Positions 33,080-42,418 of a stretch of 57,149 bases of DNA are shown here, one piece after another; position 1 is the first letter of the stretch, and every line of letters begins with the position of its first letter. Below the pieces are notes generated by a model that was given only the letters and a program-made list of their open reading frames with translations, was not told where the DNA came from and did not search any database. The stretch lies in assembly GCA_002305075.1 (NCBI GenBank), contig DBQC01000024.1:415-57563 (forward strand), written 5' to 3'. A program made the translations under genes and the position numbers. Source of the stretch: Ruminococcaceae bacterium UBA1404. GTDB taxonomy: Bacteria; Bacillota; Clostridia; Oscillospirales; Ruminococcaceae.

Positions 33080-33670
33080 ATGTCTGAGCGTCAGGCGCTG
33101 CCCATGGATCGTGAAGAGGCCTTTGCGCTGCTCGGTCACCACACCCCCACCCCTTCGCTCATCAAGCATGCCTTGGCCGTAGAGGCGGCCATGCGCTACT
33201 TTGCCCGCCACTACGGCGAGGACATCGAATACTGGGGCATGGTGGGTCTGCTCCACGACCTCGACTACGACGCCCACCCCGACCGGCACTGCCAGGTGAC
33301 CCCAGAGATGCTGCGCGAGAGCGGCTTTGGGGAGGATTTTATCCGATCGGTACTCTCCCACGGCTTTGGCTTGTGCACCGATGTGGAACCCGAGCACATC
33401 ATGGAACGGGTGCTTTACGCCACCGACGAGCTCACCGGCTTTATCACGGCCTGTGTGCTAGTGCGCCCCTCTAAAAGCGTGATGGACCTTGAGGTTAAAA
33501 GCGTGAAAAAGAAGTTTAAGGACAAAGCTTTTGCCGCTGCGGTAGACCGCGAGGTTATCCAGGACGGCGCCCGCCGCATGGACATGCCCCTCGATGAGCT
33601 GATTAACCATGTAATTTTGGCCCTGCGGGAGGCTGCCCCCCAACTGGGGCTGGACGGCAGCGGCGCTTAA
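33080..33670 (+). CDS. HD-domain phosphohydrolase family protein
   Basis: The product is 196 aa. The metal-binding HD signature is seen as SLIKHALAVEAAMRYFA (first His), then GLLHDLDYDAHPD (HD pair) and LSHGFG. Single-domain HD proteins hydrolyse phosphate esters or nucleotides; the substrate here is unknown. It is a monocistronic unit, converging with the TraX-like gene. Confidence 0.82.
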   Translation: MSERQALPMDREEAFALLGHHTPTPSLIKHALAVEAAMRYFARHYGEDIEYWGMVGLLHDLDYDAHPDRHCQVTPEMLRESGFGEDFIRSVLSHGFGLCTDVEPEHIMERVLYATDELTGFITACVLVRPSKSVMDLEVKSVKKKFKDKAFAAAVDREVIQDGARRMDMPLDELINHVILALREAAPQLGLDGSGA

Positions 33671-33680
33671 TCGTTGGGCA

Positions 33681-34433
33681 CTATCCGGCAGAGCCGCGCA
33701 GCAGTGGGCTTAAAACCCCGATAATGGCCGGGCCGTAGAGATATAAAAGCAGCAGATGCCCCGGATAAAAGGCGTAAAAAAGCCAGCCGGGGGCCCGGCC
33801 TCGCTTGCCGTTGTAGAGCAGCAGCAAAGGGATGGCCGCGATCGCCCAGGTCTGGGGCGGAATCAAGTGATAGGTGGCGGGGCTGAACCATTCAATATGG
33901 GGCCAAACCACCGACCACTGCCCATAGGTAAACAGTAGCGTGCTGGCGGCCACCGATAGGGCCGCCGGCAGCTTTATATGGGCAAAAGTGCCAAACAGCA
34001 AAATAGATAGCACGCCGGCGCTGCCATAGTCCACCCACAAAAGGTCACCCAAAAGGCAGGCTGCGCCAGCCCCCACCCAGCCTAGGCCTCCCTTGTGGCT
34101 AAGCTCCAAGGCCAGCAGCCCCAGCAGCAGTGTAAAACCGATGTTCTGGTGGTGGGGGGCGCTTAGCCCGCCGGCATGGATAAGGTTAAAGGGAATTTCG
34201 GACACGGCCGCAAACAGCAGAAGACGCAGCCCATAACGCCGGATATTGCGGGTGTGCCGCCAACCCTCGTAGACAAAAAAGCCCATGATGGGAAAGGTAA
34301 GCCGCCCGATATACCGCAGCCATAGGATGTCCGGAAACAAAAAGGCCCCGATATGGTCGACGGTCATGGCCAAAATGGCGATGACCTTAAGGGTCGAGCC
34401 GCTCAGCCGGCCATAGCCCGTATGGCGGCTCAC
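33681..34433 (-). CDS. TraX-like multi-pass membrane protein
   Basis: The product is 250 aa from a GTG start (34433) that overlaps the preceding stop as GTGA. About eight hydrophobic segments are present. LKVIAILAMTVDHIGAFLFP and LRYIGRLTFPIMGFFVYEG are the hallmark of the TraX family. The founder acetylates F-pilin in conjugation, but chromosomal Bacillota members occur away from conjugation genes and are probably acyltransferases. No conjugation gene is present here. Confidence 0.85.
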   Translation of the reverse strand: MSRHTGYGRLSGSTLKVIAILAMTVDHIGAFLFPDILWLRYIGRLTFPIMGFFVYEGWRHTRNIRRYGLRLLLFAAVSEIPFNLIHAGGLSAPHHQNIGFTLLLGLLALELSHKGGLGWVGAGAACLLGDLLWVDYGSAGVLSILLFGTFAHIKLPAALSVAASTLLFTYGQWSVVWPHIEWFSPATYHLIPPQTWAIAAIPLLLLYNGKRGRAPGWLFYAFYPGHLLLLYLYGPAIIGVLSPLLRGSAG

Positions 34434-35218
34434 AAGCCCAGCAGCGCCCGGGCGTTGCCCGAAAAAAGTCGCTCCTCCCGATCGGCGGGCAGCTTTAGGC
34501 TGCGGATATAATCTATGCTCTCGGCCATGCCGGCCCAGGGCGAGTCGCTGCCAAACAACACCCGCTCAGGGTCGTGACCATCTAAAATCCGCCGCAGCCG
34601 CTCGGGGGCAAGGCCCCGATGGCAGAGCGAGGTCTCGATATAGATGTTCTTGCCCATCAGATGCTCCTCTACCTCGTCCCACATCAAAAGGCCGCCCAAA
34701 TGGCCGCCAATCACCTTTAGCCGGGGAAAATCCCTTAGGATTTTGGCCATCTGCTGGGGGGTGTTGTGAACATAATGGGGAGACACCGAATCGATGCCGC
34801 AGTGAAACAGGCAGATGAGCCCCAACTCCTGCGCCCCCTCGTAGATAGGATGATACTTGGGGTCGTCCGAATCGGTGGCCTGATAGTCGGGATGGATTTT
34901 AATGCCCTTAAGCCCCAGCGCCTTGATGCGCAAAAGTTCGGTGTACACATCCTCACAGTCGGGGTGCACCGAGCCAAAGGCCGTGATGTTGCCCTCGTTT
35001 TGGGCGGCCGCCCAGGCGTTGATGGTGCCATGCTGGCTGGGTTTGGTGGCAATAACCAGCATGAGTGCGTGATCTACGCCGGCTTTTGCCATGGCGCCTT
35101 TAAGGCCGGTTATGGTGCCGTCGTAAGCGGGTGGATTGCCCACCACCTGCTCGAGCTTTTCCATGGTGCGCCGGGCAATGTTTTCGCCAAAGGCGTGGGT
35201 GTGCATATCGATAATCAT
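34430..35218 (-). CDS. Amidohydrolase family metal-dependent hydrolase
   Basis: The start is ATG 35218 (MIIDMHTHAFG), behind AAAGGAG, giving 262 aa. The DMHTH metal motif at the N-terminus, GIKIHPDYQ, LFHCGIDSV, IGGHLGG and FGSDSPW near the end are the TIM-barrel amidohydrolase_2 (ACMSD-like) pattern. It probably decarboxylates or hydrolyses a small carboxylate; the substrate is unknown. Translation is coupled to the TraX-like gene by a 4-bp overlap. Confidence 0.85.
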   Translation of the reverse strand: MIIDMHTHAFGENIARRTMEKLEQVVGNPPAYDGTITGLKGAMAKAGVDHALMLVIATKPSQHGTINAWAAAQNEGNITAFGSVHPDCEDVYTELLRIKALGLKGIKIHPDYQATDSDDPKYHPIYEGAQELGLICLFHCGIDSVSPHYVHNTPQQMAKILRDFPRLKVIGGHLGGLLMWDEVEEHLMGKNIYIETSLCHRGLAPERLRRILDGHDPERVLFGSDSPWAGMAESIDYIRSLKLPADREERLFSGNARALLGL

Positions 35219-35454
35219 GAGTATTGGTCTCCTTTGCAGCCCGTCCTCGATCGATCGGGCAGTATTGACAGGTGATATGAGCACAGTATAACACACGGCC
35301 CGCCCGACCAAAAGCCCCTGCGTATTTGACATAGGTTGTAATCTGTTAAAATGCCCTATTTAAGCAAAAGTTCAGCTTTTCTGCGCTCTTTTTATCCAGG
35401 CCAAAAATGTCATTAATATGAAATAAATGTATGGTATTTTAGAATTGTTAGGTG

Positions 35455-35460
35455 TATAAT
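35455..35460 (+). promoter_or_regulatory. -10 element of the frameshifted secreted-protein gene
   Basis: TATAAT at 35455-35460 is suitably placed, 45 bp before the ATG. The -35 position (TGGTAT at 35432) is weak. The surrounding 35219-35504 is A+T-rich and otherwise empty, apart from the start region of the amidohydrolase gene. Confidence 0.5.
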
Positions 35461-35504
35461 CAAAAATAGGTACAGGCTATGCACAAAACAAAAAAGGAGC
35501 GGAA

Positions 35505-36549
35505 ATGAAAATGAAGAAACTGGTCACCCTTTCCCTTGCGGCACTGATGGTATTGAGCCTATCCGTGACAGCGTTTGCGGCTCCCTCTCCGGGTCCTGCA
35601 ACAGATGCCCAAGTCACACCCATTAGCGTGTCGCCGGCGACCGACGAAGATGGGCTTTGGCAGCATTGTCGGCGATTTTGCCTGTGTATCCCTGCGAGAC
35701 TTCTGGGATGACGAGGACGATATCTTGGCGCCCTATAATAGCGCCCTGCACCCCGGCATGACGATTTACTTCCTCCTTTCTAACCGCGATGATAATGGCC
35801 CTCTTAAGGCCTCCGATGCCGCCAAGAACATCAAAGTGAAAGTTAAAGACCTGACCGGCGGCGAGTTAGTGGAGAGCTACCGCATTGAGTACAAAAAGCT
35901 ATTTATTAATGAGTATGGCTATGTGCTGGCCATCAAAACCAAGGAGCGCGCCGATACCGGCATCAAGCATGTTGGCGCCGAGGTGACCCTCTCCAAATCC
36001 TCCCCCGCCGAATATAAGTTCGAAGCCGTTTACAACATCGGCTTCTCCATCAACTACCACCGGCTCACAACTGAGGTCTTCCGCTTCCCTGTGGTGCTCG
36101 ATTATAACTATAGCGCCACATCTCCCGACAGTGAAGTAACCATCGATTTCCCCGAGGCCGGCGATGTGCATTTTGAGGTGGATATGTTCCAGCAGGGCCG
36201 CATTATCGCCGCCTTTAACAACCGCTTTAACTCTGAGATTGCCGCCGAGTATCCCGAGGCCAACCTCGACTTCTATAACGGCAACGGTGCTGTTTTCGCC
36301 AAGATCGGCGTGCTGACCATCCCCGCTGCCGAAGGCAGTGTGCTCTATGTGCAGGATGCCGAGGGCAACCTGACCAAGGTTGACGCCGAATACGACAGCG
36401 GCGAGGAAGCCTTTAAGGTGAACACCCGTGTGCTGGGCAAGTATGTTGTGGCTGACAGAGAGCTCGATCTCACCCTCGCTCCTGAGGTTCCCACCGAGCC
36501 TGTGGTTGAGCAGCCCAAGCCCAATGTAAACACCGGCGCTGCCGCCTAA
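35505..36549 (+). pseudogene. Secreted protein with C-terminal NVNTGA tail, interrupted by a frameshift
   Basis: ATG 35505 follows AAAGGAG. It encodes a signal peptide (MKMKKLVTLSLAALMVLSLS, then VTAFA) and a short mature start. The frame runs into a stop at 35709. The rest of the protein continues in the next frame (+1), switching around 35650-35660 where GGG CTT TGG is read. Joined, the product is about 347 aa. It is a paralogue of the secreted protein encoded at 15867-16877, alike in its last 90 residues and in the T-G-A tail (PKPNVNTGAAA). It is either a real mutation, a sequencing error or, less likely, recoding. A terminator follows. Confidence 0.7.
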
Positions 36550-36563
36550 CCCGTTCCTAACAT

Positions 36564-36593
36564 AAAAAAGACCGCCCTCGGGCGGTCTTTTTT
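36564..36593. terminator. Bidirectional terminator
   Basis: AAAAAAGACCGCCC pairs with GGGCGGTCTTTTTT around TC. It serves the plus gene ending at 36549 and the minus gene ending at 36603. Confidence 0.93.
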
Positions 36594-36602
36594 GTTATTG
36601 CT

Positions 36603-37013
36603 TTAGGCCATAAGGTCGGCTAAAAGATTAAGCAGCGGCAGCAGCACATAGGGGATGGCCATGGTGAGCAGCGCCATCAGATACTTGCGGTCGTCACGCA
36701 GCTTAAAGGCGTAAAAAAAGCAGAAAAACAGCACGATATAAAAGACCCAGAGCATGGGACCTAATAGACCCATGGCCAAAGTGACCGGTCGGCCAGCGAG
36801 CACCAGCACCACGCAGGCCGCCAGAACCGGCAGGTTAAAGCCGTCCCGCTCGCGATCGTCGCTTAAGGGGTCGGGCAGCAAAGGCTGGGCGGTGGTCTCG
36901 GCGGGGCTGTCTGCCTGAGTTTGGTCCGGGTTCTCCAGCCGAGGCTCAACAAGGTTGTCCGACTGGATCTCGGCGGCGTTATCCGGCTGGCAGTGGCAAT
37001 CTTTGCGGGGCAT
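36603..37013 (-). CDS. Small membrane protein of unknown function
   Basis: The product is 136 aa. A hydrophilic, Gln/Asp/Pro-rich N-terminal half (residues 1-58) is followed by three hydrophobic segments (about 60-80, 82-105 and 112-135). An RBS (AGGAG) precedes the ATG. No family was recognised. It stands alone, bounded by a terminator. Confidence 0.55.
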   Translation of the reverse strand: MPRKDCHCQPDNAAEIQSDNLVEPRLENPDQTQADSPAETTAQPLLPDPLSDDRERDGFNLPVLAACVVLVLAGRPVTLAMGLLGPMLWVFYIVLFFCFFYAFKLRDDRKYLMALLTMAIPYVLLPLLNLLADLMA

Positions 37014-37098
37014 AAAACCTACTCCTCGTCCTTAGGATTGTTGCACACAAGTATAACCTATTCAACCGCTAAACGCAACGCATAGGGGATTTTTGGTC

Positions 37099-37127
37099 TT
37101 GCACTTAGTGCTTTGTTGTGTTAAACT
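37099..37127 (+). promoter_or_regulatory. Promoter of the M20D amidohydrolase gene
   Basis: TTGCAC (37099-37104), 17 bp, TAAACT (37122-37127). Confidence 0.55.
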
Positions 37128-37164
37128 ATTTCTTATACCTAATACTAAGAAAGTGGTGAGCACA

Positions 37165-38313
37165 ATGGATGTAAGAAAGCTGGCCCATGATGTGCAGGAC
37201 TTTGTAGTGGCGTTTCGCCGTGATTTGCACATGCACCCCGAACCCAGCATGGAGGAGTTCCGCACAACCGACCAGATTTGCAAGGCACTCGATGAGATGG
37301 GCGTGTCCTATCGGCGCATAGACCCCACCGGCGTTATCGCCGAGGTGCAGGGCAGCGCCCCCGGCAAGGTTGTGGCTCTGCGTGGCGACATAGACGCTCT
37401 GAGCATTCAGGAGAAAACCGACCTGCCCTTTATGAGTAAGAACGACGGTTTTATGCACGCCTGCGGCCACGATACCCATGCCGCCATGCTGATAGGTGCC
37501 GTCAAGGTGCTAAATGGCATTAAGGATAAGTTTAGCGGCACTGTGCGCTTTATCTTCCAGCCTGCCGAGGAGATTGGCAAAGGCGCTGTTTTGGCCGTTG
37601 AGCAGGGTGCCATGAAAGATGTTTCGCGCATTTTTGGCATTCACATCACCACCATGGCGCCGGTGGGCCAGATTTCCTATGTCTACGGTCCCTCCCACGC
37701 CGCTGCAGCCCGCTACGCCATCAAGGTAAAGGGCGAGGCTTGCCACGGTGCAGCCCCCCATGCCGGTATGGATGCCACGGTGGCAGCCGCCGCTTTGGTG
37801 ATGAACCTGCAGACCATTGTCAGCCGCGAGACCCCGCCCGACGAGGCGCTGGTGGTTACGGTGGGCACGCTGAACTCGGGCTCCAGGTGGAACATTGTGT
37901 CGGGCGAGGCTGAGCTGACCGGCACCATCCGCACCTACAGCCGGGAGATGCACGAAAAAATGCCCGGGATTCTCACCCGCATGATCGACAACACCTGCGG
38001 AGCCTTCCGCTGCACCGGCGAACTGGAGTATGAGACCATGACTCGGGTGTCGATTAACGACGAGGAGTGCACACGCCAGGGCGCCGAGTCGGCCAAGAAG
38101 ATTCAGGATCCCGAGCTGGTGGTACTGGGCAAGCCCACCATGGGTGGCGAAGACTTTGCCGAGTATACCTTCGAGGCTCCGGCCACCTTCTTCAGCTTAG
38201 GTGCCGGCGGCGAATATCCCCTCCACAGCGACCATATGGTGCTGGACGAGTCGGCCTTCGAGGTCGGTGTGGCTCTTTATGTCCAGTGCGCTCTGGATGC
38301 GCTGGAGGCCTAA
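37165..38313 (+). CDS. M20D family amidohydrolase (N-acyl amino acid / hippurate hydrolase type)
   Basis: The start is ATG 37165 (MDVRKLAHD), behind GGTGAG, giving 382 aa. RRDLHMHPEPSMEEF, LRGDIDALSIQEKTDLPF, HACGHDTHAAML, FQPAEEIGKGA and MGGEDFAEY give the M20D metal-site pattern. CHGAAPHAGMDATVAAAALV belongs to the dimerisation domain. It removes acyl groups from N-acyl amino acids, or possibly opens related amides. Cytoplasmic, monocistronic, followed by a strong terminator. Confidence 0.92.
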   Translation: MDVRKLAHDVQDFVVAFRRDLHMHPEPSMEEFRTTDQICKALDEMGVSYRRIDPTGVIAEVQGSAPGKVVALRGDIDALSIQEKTDLPFMSKNDGFMHACGHDTHAAMLIGAVKVLNGIKDKFSGTVRFIFQPAEEIGKGAVLAVEQGAMKDVSRIFGIHITTMAPVGQISYVYGPSHAAAARYAIKVKGEACHGAAPHAGMDATVAAAALVMNLQTIVSRETPPDEALVVTVGTLNSGSRWNIVSGEAELTGTIRTYSREMHEKMPGILTRMIDNTCGAFRCTGELEYETMTRVSINDEECTRQGAESAKKIQDPELVVLGKPTMGGEDFAEYTFEAPATFFSLGAGGEYPLHSDHMVLDESAFEVGVALYVQCALDALEA

Positions 38314-38332
38314 ATTTTTACACTGCCACACG

Positions 38333-38362
38333 AAAAAACCCCCGCTTTCGCGGGGGTTTTTT
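38333..38362. terminator. Bidirectional terminator between the M20D gene and prmC
   Basis: AAAAAACCCCCGC pairs with GCGGGGGTTTTTT around TTTC. Confidence 0.93.
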
Positions 38363-38415
38363 GGTGGGCAAATAAAGGCCCGGGCCATGCCCCTTTTGAC
38401 GGGATTTGGCCGGGG

Positions 38416-39258
38416 CTAACGGCTTTCTATAGGCTTAAAGCCCCGCACGCAGCGGGGTATGCCGCCTAAGTCGGGCGTAATTTCGATGTCTGTAAAACCG
38501 GCCACAATCATTAAATCGGCCACTTGGTCGGCTTGGGTGTGGCCCACCTCAAACATCAGGCAGCCCCCCGGCTTTAGCAGCTCAAGACCGGCCTCGCTGA
38601 TGGCCCAGTAAAAGTCCAGGCCGTCCTCGCCGCCGTCTAAGGCCATCTCGGGCTCGGCAGCCACCTCGGGCGGCAGGTGCCGCAGCTCCTCCCGGCTTAA
38701 ATAAGGGGGGTTCGAGAGAATGAGGTCGAGCTCAGGCAGGCAAAGGGGCTTTCGTACATCGGCCTGCATCGGAATAACCCGGTCTTCGAGGTGGTGGCGG
38801 GCTATGTTTGCCTTTAGATAGTCCATGGCCTGGTCCGAAAGCTCCACCGCATAGCAGCGGGCTGTGGGCATATGGTGGCAGAGGGCTATACCAATGCCCC
38901 CACTGCCGGCACAGAGGTCGGCGGTCACCGGGGCAGGATGGTCCTTTAGCAGCGCAAGGCCCAAGTCCACCAGCCGCTCGGTATCGGGTCGGGGAATCAG
39001 CACCCCCGGCCCCACCTTAAGGTCAAGGCCGTAAAATTCCCACTCCCCCAAGAGATACTGGAGGGGGTAACCGTCCGACAGGCGGGCGGCCAGCTCAATA
39101 ATCCAGAGGGCCTGGTACTCGGGCAGCTCGGTCTCTCCGCCGGCGGGCAGACGGGCGTCCCATCCGGTGGTCTGCAGAAAAAGTTGACGCAACTCAAAAG
39201 CCGCTGCCGGGCGCTGAAGGTCCCGCAGCAGCCGGGTGTATAAACTTCGACAGGTCAC
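38416..39258 (-). CDS. prmC: Peptide chain release factor N5-glutamine methyltransferase
   Basis: The product is 280 aa from a GTG start behind AAGGAG. LIPRPDTERLVDLGL, TADLCAGSGGIGIAL (SAM site) and the catalytic LILSNPPYL are intact. It methylates the GGQ glutamine of release factors. It is the last gene of a series with DUF1385, 20 bp upstream, a pair often found together in Bacillota near prfA. prfA itself is not in the window. Confidence 0.95.
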   Translation of the reverse strand: MTCRSLYTRLLRDLQRPAAAFELRQLFLQTTGWDARLPAGGETELPEYQALWIIELAARLSDGYPLQYLLGEWEFYGLDLKVGPGVLIPRPDTERLVDLGLALLKDHPAPVTADLCAGSGGIGIALCHHMPTARCYAVELSDQAMDYLKANIARHHLEDRVIPMQADVRKPLCLPELDLILSNPPYLSREELRHLPPEVAAEPEMALDGGEDGLDFYWAISEAGLELLKPGGCLMFEVGHTQADQVADLMIVAGFTDIEITPDLGGIPRCVRGFKPIESR

Positions 39259-39278
39259 AGGCGTCTCCTTCTATATAT

Positions 39279-40205
39279 TTAGTAGCGGTCCAGTTCGCCG
39301 TCCTCGGGGATGCAGGGCTTAAGGGCAGCCACGGCCACCTCGAGCTGGGTTAGGTCGGGCGGGCGGGTGGTGAGGCGCTGCAGCCAGAGCCCGGGGGCCG
39401 AGATGGCCCGGGTAAGCGGGTTGTCGTACCGGCCGGTCAGCTTGAAAACCTCGTAGGAGAGGCCCACCACCAGCGGTAGAGAGAGCAGTTTGAGGGCGAT
39501 GCGCATCCAGATATTGCTCCAGCTCACCATCGAGAAAACCAGCACCGACACCACCATCACAATAAGGATAAAGCTGGTGCTGCAGCGGGGGTGAATGCGC
39601 GAGAATTCGGCGGCGTTTTCGGCGGTGAGGGGCCGACCCTGCTCGTAGCAGGCAATGGTTTGATGTTCGGCACCGTGGTACTGAAAAATCCGCTTCATGT
39701 CCTCAGTGCGGGACGCCAGCAGAATATACGCCACAAATATGGAAATTTTAAGGGCACTCTCCACAAAGGCCATCATCACCGGCGAGGCAATATAGGGCTG
39801 CAGCAGCCCGCCCAAAAAGGTAGGCAGCACCATAAACAGCCCAACCGCAAGGCCCAGCGCCAACACCATGGCCAGCCCCGCAATAACTTCGCCGCTTTTA
39901 TCGCCAAACCAGTCTTGAAGCTTTTTATCAAAGCCGGTCAGCTCTACTTCCTCCTCAGAGGCCAGATCGGCCGACTTTAATAGGTATCGGTAGCCGTCCG
40001 ACAAACTCTCGATAAAGTTAAAGCCGCCCCGGATAATGGGGGTTTTTTTGTACCAGGGACGGGGGCGGGTATCGAGGTCGCTCATCTCTATGTGGATGCC
40101 GCCGTCCGGGCGGCGCACCGCCATGGCCGTGCGCTGGGGCCCCTTCATCATCACACCCTCGATAAGGGCCTGCCCCCCAATGGAGGTCTTTTTGCACTCT
40201 GGCAT
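39279..40205 (-). CDS. DUF1385 family membrane protein (YqhQ-like)
   Basis: The product is 308 aa. The family signature is clear: SIGGQALIEGVMMKGPQRTA at the N-terminus, IIRGGFNFIESLSDGY, and YHGAEHQTIACYEQG with its His/Glu-rich loop, then HPRCSTSFILIVMVVS. Four or five TM segments are present. Function is not established. It lies between a histidine kinase gene (32 bp) and prmC (20 bp). Confidence 0.92.
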   Translation of the reverse strand: MPECKKTSIGGQALIEGVMMKGPQRTAMAVRRPDGGIHIEMSDLDTRPRPWYKKTPIIRGGFNFIESLSDGYRYLLKSADLASEEEVELTGFDKKLQDWFGDKSGEVIAGLAMVLALGLAVGLFMVLPTFLGGLLQPYIASPVMMAFVESALKISIFVAYILLASRTEDMKRIFQYHGAEHQTIACYEQGRPLTAENAAEFSRIHPRCSTSFILIVMVVSVLVFSMVSWSNIWMRIALKLLSLPLVVGLSYEVFKLTGRYDNPLTRAISAPGLWLQRLTTRPPDLTQLEVAVAALKPCIPEDGELDRY

Positions 40206-40237
40206 GGGCTTGTCCGTCCTTTCAGATAGAAGAAATA

Positions 40238-41677
40238 TTAGCCCGCCACCTCGGGGGAGGGGGCCCGGCCGGCCATGGGCAGCAAAATGGTCACCGTTGT
40301 GCCATGTCCGATTTGGGAGCTGATGTCCAGCCGGCCGCCGTGGGTCATCACAATCTCGTCGGCCACCGCAAGGCCGATCCCCGAGCCCCGGCGGTTGTGT
40401 CCGCCTTTATAAAAGCGGTCTTTAATCTTGGGTAGGTCGTTTTGGGCGATGCCCATGCCGGTGTCCGACACGGTGATATAAAACATACCGTTCTCTGCGC
40501 CGGCCTGTACCTCTACGGTTCCGCCGGGGTCGGAGTACTTGATGGCATTGTCCAAAATATTGATAAACACCTGTCTCAGGCGGTTCTTGTCGCCGATGAC
40601 CTCGCCGGGGATATTGGGCTCCTCATAAATGAGGTCGATGTTCTCGCGCTTGGCCCGCTCGGTGAACATGAGCACAGCCTCGCCCAGCTCGGCCAGCAGG
40701 TCCATGCGGTCGAATACATATTTAAGCCGCCCCGACTGCATTCGGGAGAAGTCTAACAGCTCCTCCACCATGAGGGAAAGGCGGTCGGTTTCGCTCATGA
40801 TAATCCGCATGCCCATCTCGAGGGTCTCCCGGTTGATGTCGGGCTCCACAAGCAGCGTCTCCCCCCAGCCCTTGATAGCCGTAAGCGGGGTGCGCAGCTC
40901 GTGGGAAACCGAGGAGATAAATTCATTCTTAAGCTTTTCCGAGGCCGACAGCGCTTCGGCCATGTGGTTGATGGTGCGGCAGAGGGCACCGATCTCGTCG
41001 TCGGTTTTTACCTCAAGTCGAGTGCCAAAATCACCCTGTGCAATGCGCCGGGCGGTTTTGGTCACCTCGCCCACGGGCAGCACAATGGAATTGATAAAAT
41101 AGGCACCCGAAAACACCACAAAGAAAATAATGGCCACCCCAAACAGCGCTGCATAGAGAATGAGGCTGCTCACCCGATCGTCCACCTGCTCGAGGGAGGT
41201 AACCATGCGGATGGCGGCGATAGGCTCGTCGGGCATGGGGGTGGTGAGCATGGTGATGGCGTAGATGTTCTCCGGGCGGCCGTAACTTTCCACCTCGCCG
41301 TGGTAGACCCCAGTCATATCGCTGCTCAAAAAGGCCATGTCGGCGTCCAGCATACGGGGCGGGTCGGTCACCTCAAAGCCGGACGAGGTGCTGATAACCC
41401 CGCCCCCGGCATCGAGCAGCATAAATTCCATGGTGCTTTTATACGGAAAGTTCTGCACCAACGCCCGAACCTCCCGGCCGTAGTCCACCGAGGCATCCCG
41501 CTCGTAGTTCTCGATAAGGTTGCGGTAGGACTGGATTCGGGAGTAGAGGTTTTGCTCCACGCCGGCGTAGTAGTAGGTGCGCACGCCCCAGGCGAACACC
41601 ACCTCCACCACAAGCAGGGTTAATAGCACAATGCCCACGGTGCCCCGCAGCCATCGGCCCGTTATGGATTTTTTCAC
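40238..41677 (-). CDS. Membrane sensor histidine kinase
   Basis: The product is 479 aa from a GTG start. It has TM1 at about residues 13-33, an extracellular sensor part of about 140 residues, TM2 near 175-197, and a HAMP domain. The HisKA domain has the phospho-accepting His in SSVSHELRTPLTAIKGWGE (near residue 259). The HATPase domain has N-box INILDNAIKYSD, VSDTGMGI and GSGIGLAV. It pairs with the response regulator encoded 21 bp upstream. The signal is unknown; the lipoprotein of the same operon is a possible partner. Confidence 0.94.
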   Translation of the reverse strand: MKKSITGRWLRGTVGIVLLTLLVVEVVFAWGVRTYYYAGVEQNLYSRIQSYRNLIENYERDASVDYGREVRALVQNFPYKSTMEFMLLDAGGGVISTSSGFEVTDPPRMLDADMAFLSSDMTGVYHGEVESYGRPENIYAITMLTTPMPDEPIAAIRMVTSLEQVDDRVSSLILYAALFGVAIIFFVVFSGAYFINSIVLPVGEVTKTARRIAQGDFGTRLEVKTDDEIGALCRTINHMAEALSASEKLKNEFISSVSHELRTPLTAIKGWGETLLVEPDINRETLEMGMRIIMSETDRLSLMVEELLDFSRMQSGRLKYVFDRMDLLAELGEAVLMFTERAKRENIDLIYEEPNIPGEVIGDKNRLRQVFINILDNAIKYSDPGGTVEVQAGAENGMFYITVSDTGMGIAQNDLPKIKDRFYKGGHNRRGSGIGLAVADEIVMTHGGRLDISSQIGHGTTVTILLPMAGRAPSPEVAG

Positions 41678-41698
41678 CGGCCCTTTCCCCTTTCGGCC

Positions 41699-42391
41699 CT
41701 AGACCGTCCACTTATAGCCATAGCCCCAAACCGTTGTGATGTATTTGGGGGCCGAGGGCTCATCCTCCACCTTCATGCGCAGGCGGCGAATGTTCACATC
41801 CACAATTTTAACATCCCCAAAGTACTTTTCGCCCCACACCGCCGACAAAATCTCCTGCCGCTCTAGGGCCACATTGGGGTTTTGGAGAAACAGCTCCATA
41901 ATCTGAAACTCCACCTGCGTCAGGTCGATGTCCACACCGGCCTTTTGCAGCGTGCGGCTCTTGAGGTTGAGCACAAAGGGCCCCGACACAATCTGGTCGC
42001 CGGCGGCTTGGTTGGATGCCAGCGATACCCGTCGGTGGATGGCATCCACCCGAGCCACCAGCTCGGAGGGCGAAAAAGGCTTGGTAATGTAGTCGTCGGC
42101 TCCCAGCATGAGGCCATTGACTTTGTCCATCTCCTGGGTTTTGGCACTGAGCATGATGATGCCAATGGTGCTCGACTTGGCCCGTATCTGCTTGCAGACC
42201 TCAAAGCCGTCCACCCCGGGCATCATGATGTCGAGGATTACAATGTCAAAGCGGCCCTCCTGCTCTTCAAAGACCTCGAGGGCGGCGGTACCGTCGGCCA
42301 CATCGGTGACATCATAGCCGGCGCGCCGCAGGTTGATCACCACAAAGTCGCGGATGGCGGCCTCGTCCTCGGCGATGAGTATGCGCTTCAT
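41699..42391 (-). CDS. OmpR/PhoB family response regulator
   Basis: The product is 230 aa. The receiver domain has acidic residues in ILIAEDEAAIRD, the phospho-acceptor Asp54 in VILDIMMPGVDGFEV, and KPFSPSELVARVDAIHRR. The C-terminal winged helix has LTQVEFQIMELFLQNPN and ends KYITTVWGYGYKW. It is cotranscribed with the histidine kinase. Targets are unknown. RBS AAAGGAGG. Confidence 0.95.
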   Translation of the reverse strand: MKRILIAEDEAAIRDFVVINLRRAGYDVTDVADGTAALEVFEEQEGRFDIVILDIMMPGVDGFEVCKQIRAKSSTIGIIMLSAKTQEMDKVNGLMLGADDYITKPFSPSELVARVDAIHRRVSLASNQAAGDQIVSGPFVLNLKSRTLQKAGVDIDLTQVEFQIMELFLQNPNVALERQEILSAVWGEKYFGDVKIVDVNIRRLRMKVEDEPSAPKYITTVWGYGYKWTV

Positions 42392-42418
42392 AAGTCAAGC
42401 CTCCTTTATTTGGGTGGT

